Assembly: GCA_013398955.1 (NCBI GenBank)
Contig: VWPU01006192.1
Coordinates: 124,001 to 188,000, forward strand
Origin: Callaeas wilsoni
Lineage: Eukaryota; Chordata; Aves; Passeriformes; Callaeidae
Direction of reading: 5' to 3'
Length of the DNA: 64,000 nucleotides
A program made the translations under genes and the position numbers. Below the pieces are notes generated by a model. It was not told the DNA's origin and did not search any database. It saw only the letters and a program-made list of their open reading frames with translations. Every line of letters begins with the position of its first letter. The first letter of the stretch is position 1. Positions 1 to 11,800 of the stretch are shown here, piece after piece.

Positions 1-2768
1 CAGGCAAATTCTGCAAGGAAAGGTGGTAAGAATCTAGAGACAGTAAGTCTATTAACATTTCAGATGAGTTTTGAAAATCAGTTAGGTACATTATTCTGAA
101 AATCCCATCTCACTGTGCGATAAGTTTCTTCTCAGTGGTGCTTGTTGGTACTTGCTGCAGTATCACCTCCTAAATGTCAAAAGCTCAGTGGGGAGCTACA
201 GGATTAGGTAGGTCTTTGCCCATGACTCAGTGTTTGCAGCATCGGCCTCTTATGTTAACAGCCTGTGTAATGTAATAAGGAAATAACTTGTGTTATCTGA
301 TCTTGCTTAAAAAGGAATAATTGCATAATTCAGCAGTTCATGATGCTTTTGAAAAGTGTAGGAGGCGTTAACATTACTCTAGGAAAATTAGCCTATGTTT
401 GTAATATGTACACACATGTTCATTAGTTCATAGACTTGTGTGGCATCAGATTGTGTGGTCTTTGGGATTCTTTGTCTGAACCAGTGGACCCTGGAACATG
501 TCTGAGTTGCCCACTTGTGACACATGTCTCTGCCCCATCCTGTGCTTGTATCAAGATGAAACTCAGACCAGTGGAATCCTTTTCCCACTCTGTTCCTCAG
601 CTTTCTGTAAAATGCACAAATCAAAAAGGTTCTGTGGTATTCCATCCCAGGGCCTGAAGCAGCCAGATACACCAGAATACGAACTTTTAACTCAGTTTAG
701 ACAATGACTCAAATCTACCAGTCCGGTCTGCTTTACAGCTTTGGATTGGGTTACCATTTCATTCTTATTGCCAAGAGAGACATTCCAAGTGTAAGTTACT
801 CTTTTACCCAAGCTCAGGAGGGCGAGGTGTTGGAAATATTAATAGAATTCTCATTATCTTCTAACAAAGATTTGTCATGTCGGTACTAATTTATACAGAT
901 CAGCAGCAAAAGCTCCTAATGATTCTGTGGACAAAAAGGAATTATGTACTAACATGTACTTTAATTTAATAGCATTAACTCTAGGAAGAGCAATTTTTTG
1001 AAATTTTACCCTTAAGGTGTAGTCTCTGTGGTCTCCTGTTGCATTTTATGCTTTAAAGAAGTGTACTGTTTTGTAGTTTTAAAACATATTTAACTCTCAC
1101 TAACATAGTCTTTGGACATCTGCCAGTTTCACTGTGGAATTTCAACTGATAAAGAAGGTAGCCAGCAAGTAGGTGCATATTTGTTATAAATCCTGGGATA
1201 GGCTTTGTCATCTTAGATAAGATGAGGTAGGTATTGTTTGTATTCCTTCTTCTAACTTGTAACTGGAGAAACATGAATAGAAGGAAAAAACTTTTTCTGT
1301 CACAGACTTCGTTTTAAAAAGGTCACTTTAAACCTCATTTTTCAGTTTGTTTTCAATACAACACTGATTTTAATATGGAGTAATTAAATTAGAAGCATTA
1401 AATTGTGTAAGCATTAATTCAGTTTTCAAAATTACATCAGCAAATTTATTTCTTGCATTTTTCAAGTTTCCTTTAAACATGTAAGCAAAACCCACAAAAA
1501 GCAGATTAGAATCTAGCTACAGTGAGGGATATGTGGATTCTTCTCTGTTTCTTCTTAGAAAACTTTGCATTCTGATATAAATAGTTTGGGTTTGAATTTC
1601 AAATAAGCATACATGAATGTTTGACTTTTGGCTTTCAGAAAAGCATATACCAATGTTTATGCATCAGTCTTCACAGTAATCCGAAGTGTTTAAACTTCAG
1701 AAGGATGGATCTTGTGGGTATTTAAATATTCTTTGCCTGCAATTAAATGATAAAAGTTCAGTAAGTACAGTTTGCATATGGCTTGAAAAGTGTTTTTTTC
1801 TAGGTTCACTCATACATAACTCATATCACTGGCATTTGGTGAACTGTAGCTTGTAGTAGAAATGAGGAATGTTACTGCTTTAACTATAAAATAGCTGTGT
1901 CATGTATGCAGTAAGCATGAAACATGGGGGACTAATGGGACTTGTTATTGATGATGCTGAAAGCTAAATAACCATTAGTATTAAATCTTATGAATAGACT
2001 CTTGTCTTTCATCTTACCTCTTCAACCAGATAAAAGACACAGAGGCTATTTAGATGTCATAAGAATAGTTTGCTGAAATCCCTACAGACTTTTAAAAAAA
2101 TTCTCTCTTCATGTTGCTTAGTGTTTTGTTGCGTTCAAAGAAATGCCAGTATGCTAGTGCTGAAAGAAGAATGAAGCAGAAATCCAGCATTATGTGTGGG
2201 TTTAGGCTTGTTAAAGATGGAGTTGAAATAGTGTGTATCCCTTCTCTGCAGAAATTTCTTCTTCACATTTTAAAAATATTTATAGAAAAGTCACTAACAC
2301 TGAAAATTTCCAAGAAGCCTTGTAAGACCATATTATAATAGAGCATTGTCAGTGTTTGTATTTTCCTAACTTCATTTATTAGACTATCATGAATGTTTTT
2401 AAATGGCTGTAACATGTTAGAAATACCAAACTAAAAACTTCCTTATGGATCTGTTCACCTAAGAATAAAAGTTCTTAAAGATTTAACTTGCAACCTTCTC
2501 CATTTTAATAATAAAATGCACTGATGGTGGTTGGAAATTGTTCTTACCTTTCATACAGAGAATTTAGAAGCAGAACTTGTAATACACTGTTAGCAGTTGA
2601 TGTGGAAGAGTTGTTCAACTCTGATATCCTGTGTGATAGCTTTGGGAACAGTAATTGAATTTCAGGTATCTCTTGTGAAATTCTAGTTCAAATAAATATT
2701 TTAAGGTTCATGGTGAATATTAATGATCATGAAATGCAAAACAGTCATATAGTTTTTTTGTTTTATAG
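1..2768 (+). other. MICU2: MICU2 intron (upstream part)
   Basis: AT-rich sequence with no exon that continues the MICU2 frame; I searched for the first EF-hand and linker and found neither. Small open frames (for example 436-657) resemble nothing known. No clear transposon was recognised. Confidence 0.7.
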
Positions 2769-2866
2769 GAAACAGAACTGGACAGCTGTGGTGTTAATAC
2801 CGTGTTGCTGGTACATTTCTTTGGAAAAGAAGGAAAGGAAAAACTTCGCTTTTCTGAGTTTTTCAG
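2769..2866 (+). CDS. MICU2: MICU2 internal exon (HFFGK...EFF)
   Basis: 98 bases: 32 whole codons plus two bases (AG) that complete an Arg codon with the next exon. The acceptor follows a T-rich tract ending TTTTATAG and the donor is AG/GTATTT. It encodes ETELDSCG...VHFFGKEGKEKLRFSEFF. The FFGK and EF(F/R)RF parts match the MICU2 stretch just before RFMENLQ, while the first half is poorly conserved, as expected for the linker after the first EF-hand. The exon is short and 7.9 kb from the next, so automated annotation could miss it. Confidence 0.9.
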
Positions 2867-5800
2867 GTATTTTTTCAGCTAGGCGAGCCTAACAGGAACC
2901 AGTCTTGTTCCTACCCCTCATGCTTTACACCAACATTGGCATTAATCTGACATCACACTGAGCTGATTCAGAAAATTAAGAAATGTAGTGGAGATTTTTC
3001 ATGATTTTGCATGATTGAATTCCCCATTTAGCTCCTAGAGTCTGCTGTCTTCAGGAGCTGAGCACTGTGACAACTCCAAGCAGCAATGGGCCGGGGGGAT
3101 TGAGACTCCCATTCTTGGCAGCCATGTGGTGGCATACCTTAAAACAATATGATTCATGAGTATTTTTTGTGACCAAATCACAAAAAAAGTGACTTCTAAT
3201 CAATTAAACAGTATTTTCTGAGTTGAGCTACCTCCTTCCCCATTACAGCTGTCATGGTAAGCTACAGGCAACTTCTCCACTTGCTTCAAATTCCAGCTTC
3301 TGTTGAAACTTTCCCAGTGCCTCTTCCTTTACTCTTTGAACTACTTTTGCATTGGGACTATGCAGATACCTGTTTGAATCTTGACACACATCTTGTAGCA
3401 TGGCGTCAAGAGAAGATTATCTACATCACTATTACCTTTTCTACAAAAATAATCAGTCATTTACAGACTAAGTAGAGTAATGTGTTTTGCTTCAATTTGT
3501 ATTCAGCAGTGGAGAATGTGTGGCAGCCCTCTTAAAAATGAATGTTTTTGCGATCAGTAGACTAAAAAGTGTTTGGCTCCAGTGGCTCTGGTACATACCA
3601 GTCTTCAAATAAACAACCTTTCCCTTTTGAAGACCTCAGCTCAATAGGAATCTAAGTGAGTAAAATAAGTTTAAGATGTCTCCAGCTCCCTTTTCTATAA
3701 ATACCATAGATCCTCTCAATGAAACAAAAGGCAGAGAGCACCAGTAAAAGGTTGTGTTTGCATATACAGTGTAAACTGAAGAGCCTCAGGTTTTAGATAA
3801 AATCCTGCATTGACCCAATGAGGCATGACATTGATGAAACTATGTACCTTGTACATTCAGAACGCGTAGGTTAAAGACCTTTGCCTGCCACACAGATAGA
3901 GGCCCGTAATCAAAATCAAACTCCCACATCTTGCTCTTAAAATTTGTGGGGTAAGTGTAAGGTTTAATGCAGGTAATTTTTCAACGGTGGCAGTTATGTT
4001 TCGTAGGGCTGGAATGTGCCTCTTTATCACTGCGTAGACACTCCATCTCAGCTGCAGCGTGACAGTGGAGTTTGTTTAACACGCAGAAAGGTGAATAAAA
4101 GGATCGCTGTCTTTTTAACCCCTGTGAGGATATCACCTTTCACATGATTTTATTTGCAAGTAAATCAAGCACATCATTTCTGGGTTTCTATTGTTCAGAG
4201 AAAATGTGATTTCTATCTGATGGCCTCTCATAACACTTTACCTTATGCAGGAAGCTATTGTTGGCTGTTTGATCAAAGTGCCACACTGTTTTTACAAGAG
4301 ATGACTGATGAGCTGTACAGACATAGATCATTGTCAAAAGCAGAAAATAATGATGGTAAATGCTTTTATCATTTTCCAAGTTCTTGCCTAGAAAGCTTTT
4401 CCATTGATCAGCATAGTACCTAGTAGAAAGTAGAGATGATTAAGTTTGATTAGAACACACTAAAACTTGTCACATTAGCTAAAAATACAGATATTGCTGT
4501 GCTGCAGAGTCCTTAAAACTAAAAAAAAACCCCAACCACTCAAAAGAAAAAATAAACAGAAAACCACACACACACAAAAATATAAAAAGAACCCCCCAAA
4601 AAAACAGGAATGCTTTCATTGTGAAATTTCACTGTACTTACATAGGAATTCTGAAAGCTGAGACCACTGTTCTCATCTCATTACTTATATTTTCCTCATG
4701 CTCCCTCTTTTCAGTTTGTCTGGCATTAAAAAATTCTTTTGTAAGTGTTCAACCATCTGTATCTACATGTACACCAGCATTGTCCAAGCCTTTTAGCCCA
4801 CAGTCCAAACATTTTAAAAATGTCAGACAGCCACAGTCGATATACCAGGGCAATTAATTTGCCCTGTTCTCCTTTCTTTGCATTCAGATGGCACAAAGAA
4901 AATGGAAACTGTCTACATCTCTTGGGGCAATGTGAGGCTGATGTAAACCAGTTCTTGTGTCTCCCTTCCTGCTGCCCTGAACACAGGAAGCACGCTGAGA
5001 ATAAGGAGGGAAAATGGTCAGGCATCTGTCTTCAGCTGGTGCTTGCTTCTTGGGAAATCACAGGTATTGATACACTCATGGACAATCCTCAGGCTGTGTT
5101 TTCATCAAGTGTAAAGGTGCTTTCAGATATCTTCAGGCTTCTTAAGGTAGGACTCAGGGAACACATGTTCAGCTCCAGACTGCTAGATGAGTTCTTATTA
5201 GCTGTATTGTCCTTAACATAAGGACAATATAGTAATTATTAATAAGAATTTACAATTTCTAAAGTGAGAGCTTGTTTCCCTGGCAAATGTTAGCAAATAC
5301 AAATTTCTGGAATACGTTTATGTATATCACTAGTAAAGGTGTGGCCTCTTAGTCAAATACAGCTGGAACAGTATTCTCCTGTAACATTTTAAGAAAATAT
5401 AGAAGAATATGCAGTAAGCCTAAAATCATGTAACAAAGAAGTATACATTTAATACTGGAAGCTGACTTTCTTCTCAGAAGATCTGAACAAGTTTCTGTTT
5501 CAGATGACACCACTCAGTTTTACACCTCAACAGTAATGTCATGTTCTAATACCAACTCCTGTCTTAGAGAATGTTCCCAGAATTCAAGGCTTTTTTTTTC
5601 CTTTTGTATGGAGTTCTCCTGGTTTTTAATACAGAAATAATAATTTTGGTCTTTTCCTTCAAAAAAAATTGAACTTGTGCTTAATTTCCAGATATATCAT
5701 ATGTACTATCTTTTATTCTGAGTAGGGCACTATTTAGTTTTCTAGGTATAGGAAGTATTTCTTCCTGACAGACGCTGGGGGGTTTTTTCTCCTGGAAAAA

Positions 5801-8800
5801 CGTCCCTTACTGATGTTGTTTAAGTATGTCTAATCCTAAATAAAAGAGGAGACAGTATTTCACTCCCTAAACAGTTTACAGCTGCTGTGATTTTTTTCTG
5901 TAATCTGTCCCTAAGCAAGCTTAAATCTCTCACAGTCTCCTTGAAGGAAAAAAAAAAGTGCAGAGAGTATGGAAAGGATATTCAAAAAAACTCTCTAATT
6001 GTTGTATTTTTTCCTGGGATGTCTTACAAAAAAAGTACTTTCCAGTATGGTTAAACAATGGGCATCTTTTAATTATATGAGGAAAATTAACATTTCAAAT
6101 GCAGTTTATGGCATTTTCTTACCTGGTTTCTTGCTTCCAAACTTTTCATCAGTTAATAGAATTTTGTACCAGAAATACTGTTTAATTAATGGTCCTTTTT
6201 TTTATCTCTGCTTTAGATTAAAGGTCACTAATTGTATAACCATACACAGATCACGGCTTTTCCCTACCTATCCTGTTTCTTTCCTTCAGTATTTTGAATT
6301 CCTTGATACATTTTATTTGAACCCTTTCATATAAGAAGCCAGAATGATCCAGGCTGGACCCAGCTGCTAGAGCTGACATTTGTGGGGGGCTGTGGTGTGT
6401 GTGTGCCAGTGCATGGATGCAGGATCTCTTTCAGGTGTCGTCAGCCAGCAAGCAGTGCTTTTGTTGTGGTGACAGCTTGTACATTTTCAGTGATTTTCAT
6501 CTGGGGATTTGGAATTGCTTAGCAGAAATGGAGTATGATTGCCTCCTTACTTGTCTCTGTTCCTACACTTTTATCTATGTGTGTGCCTATAGAGAGACCC
6601 CTAATACACATAGAGATTACATCAAGTACAGCCAAGATCAGGCAGTGAGGAAGTGGAGAACAGCAACAAAATCTGGCTTCATGATATTCCTGTCATAACT
6701 CAATCTGATTATTTCCCAAATACTTAGTAAAGAGGTTGAGAAGAATATTTTTCTTCCTTTCCTGCAAGCTTAGCAAAAAGAGTAGCTTGATTAGTTTCTA
6801 CAGAACACTTAAAAATGAAAGTGAGTTGTTTGGTTTGGAAATGCTAAGGATAGTAAATCAAAGAAGGTTTTGCATGCAATTCTGAAAATGGTGAGATTGA
6901 TTAACTGTCTTAATGCTTGCAAACCTGAATTTACAAGCATAGATCTAAATGTTCTCTAAAGTTTAATGGTCAAGCCTTTATTCGATTTTCTGTATTCTGG
7001 TTGGAAAGTCAGATTGTGAAAAGGCAACTCGCAGCTGGTTTGCCACAGTCTCTTGGTGCAGAGAGGGTTATCAGTTCTTCAAAAGGACTTCAGTGTCCGA
7101 AGAGGAGCCAAAGGATGGTACAAGTGCTGGGGTGGTGTATCCACCGCTACCTTTGTTGTTAGATTCCCTTCCTGTAAATCAGTGCGACAGGAACTGGTCA
7201 GTTCTGTATTGAGTGTTAAAGCTCTGCACAGACGTTTCAGGTCAAGAGGTGGAAAAAAATCTTTCCCTAACATTTCCTTTGGGGTTTCAATCTACTGCTC
7301 TATGTGCCATAAAGAATACAATGGTAGCACTTCTCCACTTGGAGGGGGGATAGCTGCATTCCTGAGGTCTCCCCTCTTTTATTACATTTTCACTTCTCTT
7401 TGTGGTGGATTAACACTATTAAAAATGAGCTGCCAAAAAGCCTTGTGAGACTCCCTCTTTCTATAGTAGAGCCCATTACAAAATGAGGGATAAATCCTGA
7501 TAAAGTTTCTGGATGCTGTTGTAACACGATAACGAATTTGGCCATTGGCCTTCAACGTGGGTGTTTTAGAGAGTGTGGATAAAGTGGGCTGTCTTAAAGA
7601 AAATGCTCTCTGTTCCTAGCCTTTTCCCTATCTTACAAATTTATGGTTTACCTCTCCTTTTTGTTACTTGGAAACTTAGAGCTTTCTTTTATTTTCAACC
7701 TACTATAGCATAAGAGCATTCCCAGTGTAATTATTTTTTAATTGTAGAGCACATCTAAAATCAGAATCCTGTTCCTGTACTTGAATTCTGACTCCCTACA
7801 AAGTCCCTAGCCAAAATCCCACTGACTTTGGGAGAGCAGGAATTTCATTCCTGTGCTTGTTTTTTCTAATATCTGGATACATTTTGAGGACTTCACAGTT
7901 GAAACTTACTGCACTGTGATCCAGAAGATATAAAAGCAAGTATCCCTAGTGGTGTCTTGACATTTATGTATCAAGTTTTACTTCCTAACCAGAAAAGTTA
8001 TTTTTAATAACTTTTAATAACTTTCACTTTAAAAAAAAACTCATTAGGATTTTTAACTCTCACATCTGGGAATAAGAGTGACCTAGAATGCTGATGCGAT
8101 GATTCATAGTATTTTAATTTTTGTAATATGGGAAACTATCACATAAATTTTAAATTGCACATTTCAGCTACTGCTCCAAGTAGCATTTGATATGGCAGGA
8201 AATCTTCCCACTCTGGCTTGCCAGGAGCAAGCCTACAAGTTGAAATGAACTTCAATTAGAAGAGGGTGCAGAAGCAAGAACACACTGAAAATGCCACAGC
8301 CAAACCCTTCACTTTCTGCTCTGGTTTTGCTGCCCCTTTCAGCAGGCTGATGTGTGCAGCTTGGTGGGCTCCTTCCTCATCATGTTGAAATGATTCGTCT
8401 TTCAGCTTTCCTGCCTTCATTGGGTGTGGCTAGAGGGCAGGTCACCAAGGCTTTTCTGCTTCAGGAAATGCAGTATTCAGAAAAGGTGGAAGAATATGTT
8501 CCTATGTCGTCACCTGTGGCTGGCGACTGGTAAAGCAAATGACTGAGAGCTTGCTCCTCAAGATAAATAGCTCAAGTCTCAAGACCTTAAGTCTTGACCT
8601 TGTGTCCACCTTTCATAGATAAAAATCCAAGAAAACAAAACTCATGTTGTCTTGTTTCCCCACGTCCAAGTTTTAGGCATATTTCTGTAAGTGACCTCAT
8701 TTTCAGCAACTTCTCCTCCTCCAGACCAGACATTACATGGGTTAGAAACTACAGTCAAAGATATTGTTCTGCACGGTCTTGGCTGTGATTTTCAGCCAAG

Positions 8801-11800
8801 TACAAACCACGCATCCCAGATACCATCTCCTCCTTGTCTGTGATCACCGCTCTCAAAATGCAGGCAAGCAGCCCTCGTCAGTCTGCTGGGCTGACTCCGT
8901 GCCTGGTCTACACACCAGGTCCATGCTCTTCTCTCCCTCTGCACCTCGACCTCCCTTCCAAAGACCTGGGGAGACCCGTGGGGGCTGTGGGTGCAGCAGA
9001 GCTGCTTGTGCCAGCCCATGCAGCCGGTCTCCCTGGCACACACTGGCTGCGGTGCTGGCCAGAGGCAGCGGTCTCCTCATGAGTTACAAAGGCAGGAGCT
9101 GGGCCTGAAAACAGAAGAGTGGTTTGCAAGCTGTGCGAGGCAGCTCTCGCCACTCTGCAAGACAAGGAGCTGCCCAGTCACACTGGTTGCACCAGCTGGT
9201 CCTTTGGTGTTTCATCCATTTCTGAGAGGGGGAGCGGGGCAATGGAAAGTGTGTCAGGTCTTAAGGTGGACTGTGGAGGTACACCTTAGTGTTTGGCTAT
9301 ACTGTGGAATCCCCTTTACTAGACCAGAAAAAGACACATTCAAAATGTGACAGCATTTTGTACCCCTCCTCAGTATTACCCTAATTCAGCCCTAGCCTGA
9401 AACTTAAATTCACCTCCACTATCAGGCTTTCGTTTACCTGCATGTCCTGGTCTGTGAAGCATTTGTTGGCGCTTTATTTGCATGTGCAGCTCTAGCTGTT
9501 AGAGGAGAAAATACAAGAGAGAGCTTATGCTGCAACAGCAGTCTTCAGCAAAGCCCTTATAGACTTTACAGAGCTTCGAGCTACTAATTGTCCAAGTGAT
9601 CTCATTAAAGAACTAAAGATAGCTGTGTGGACTCAAATGGCGTGATTTCAAGGGAAAGAATTCAAACCCGGTGAGGCCGGGCAAACACTGATGAGCAAAT
9701 GAGCCTCTGCTGATACTGGCTACATAGACCCATAGCTGTCCTCTTCTCCTACTAACTGCTTTGTCTCAATATAGGAGTAGTTTGTTCCCTCCTGTCAATA
9801 ATTTCTGCAACTCAATAAAGCAGGGTTCTTTGGAAATACTGAAGGGATTCTGGCAGGTACCACTGGTTTTAGCTTTTATTTGAAAATCATCACTTGCTTC
9901 TGGATTACCCCATTTCTGAAGTGGAAAATATCAAATGGGTCATACAGTATTGTCTGTGTTAACGTTTTCAAAATTAATACTAGCCATGTAGACAAAACTG
10001 GGGAAACTCAAAGCTACAACTCACTGTAGAGGTCCAGCTCTGTACCTGCAGGTTGTTACTTGCTTCTTGTAATACTTTTTTCTTTCCTTCCCAAAAGAAT
10101 GGGTGTCTCCTTAAAACGTTGATGTTGACTCTTTCCTTTTTCAGACAGATCTGTTCTTACCTTCCCAAACCCCTGCAACATCATTTTCTGTGCTCTTCTG
10201 AGCTCTGTACAAGTCAATTGTAATCCTCTCTAATCCCCCCTAGTGAGCACAGAACTGTTTTGCCAAACCTCTGTACGTAGTTATAATCTTCGAGACTTTC
10301 AGTCATCTTCTACTGCAATGATTTCAAGTTTCCTCTTTCACCTTTGTGATTATTATGGCCTCATCTTTTTAGGCACTTTGCAAACTTGTCATTCCCCTCT
10401 TATTAATACGAAACCTCATAAATCGTGTGTCAGGCCTTCAGTTACCATGTCCATTTTCGTTCATTCATTATGCTGCTGCCTTACCGATTCTTAAATCTCC
10501 TTATCTGCGCATTTTTAAACACGAGTAAAACCGAGATGTCCGATGTCCCCAAGTTCTGCTGGCAGCAGCCGCCTGTGCAGGCCGAGAGCGCGTCCTGCTG
10601 GTGTCCCTGTGGAAATGCAGCCCTGGAAACAGACCCGCGAGCGCCGGGAAAATCAAACCGGTGGGGGTATTTTAAACAACGATGTCCAAAGTGCCTGTGG
10701 CTCAGAGCTGGTGTCTGCTGCGCTTAGTAGCTAAGGTAGGAGTGGTGATACAGGGATGGCAGTATCAACTGTTGGATCGTATCTGTTTACACTTAGATTC
10801 ATGGAAAATCTGCAAACGGAAGTCCAGGAAGTGGAATTCATAAAGTTTTCAAAGGGTTTGAATGTCATGAGAAAAGAAGACTTTGCGGCATGGTTGCTGT
10901 ACTTCACTGATGAGGAAAACAATGAAATTTACTGGCAGAATGTGAAAGACAGAATCGAGGCAGGAGAGGTTGGTACCCAAAGTATGCTTTGTTTTGCTTC
11001 CTCCTTTATATGCACATATTTTCATTTGAATGTAGTTATCTAATGAGGTAACCAGTTGCCGAATGAATTATTGCAGCCCTTGAATTTTATACAAGAGCAA
11101 TGATAATTTGCCAGCTGAGAAATACAAATATCAACAATGAGTAGGCAATCACATCTAAACACTAAATCCCACCAGATTTAATGACATAGAATAATTGGGA
11201 TTTGAATGTATATTCATTATATATCATCTGAATTCTGTGATACTCTAGAACATCAGTTTGGAAGAATTCAAGACTTTTTGCAAGTTTACAAATAATCTGG
11301 AAGACTTTTCTATCGCCATGCAGATGTTCACTGTAGCCAATCGTCCTGTTAAGCGTGGTAAGTGCTGTACACCTTTCATATGGGTTTTTTAAAGGAAAAA
11401 AAAATTCATTTTAATTATAGAATTAATGTAAATGAGTTATCCCAAAGTACCACAGTGAAGTCTAAAAGTATTACAGTGCTCTACATTTGGACTTAGTTCT
11501 ATTCCATGATAAAATAATAATATAAAGTTTCCAAAATGTTTTCATTTATAAGTTCTAATGTGCTGTCATATGTGGATTAATCACAGCAGACTAAAGCATA
11601 ATCATAAAATGGTTTGGATTGGAAGGGACTTTTAAAGGTCTTTTTTCCAAACCCTCTGCCATAGGCAGGGAACTCTGTCACTGGATCAAGTTGCTCAAAT
11701 CCCCACCCAACCAGACCCTGAACACTTTCAATGATGGGACAGCCACAACTTTGTGCAGTTTCTTCCTTAGGTCCAGTCTAAATCTACCCTTTTTCAGTTT

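Larger units (their letters stand above)
2867..10796 (+). other. MICU2: MICU2 intron, 7.9 kb
   Basis: Donor GTATTT, acceptor ACTTAG. It holds an A/C-rich low-complexity tract (4516-4605), a perfect hairpin (5205-5229), a mildly GC-rich stretch (8780-9260) and a CpG-containing patch just before the next exon (10540-10735). Open frames up to 158 codons (4745-5221) show no family resemblance. Confidence 0.8.

Noticed and set aside
4745..5221. 158-codon + strand open frame
   Set aside because: No recognisable domain, intronic position, no splice context joining it to MICU2, and composition like surrounding intron.
7725..7860. Possible ancient amniote interspersed repeat (AATCCCACTGACTTTGGGAG-like)
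   Set aside because: It resembles old repeats seen in turtles and archosaurs, but the match is short and from memory; a repeat-library search is needed before calling it.
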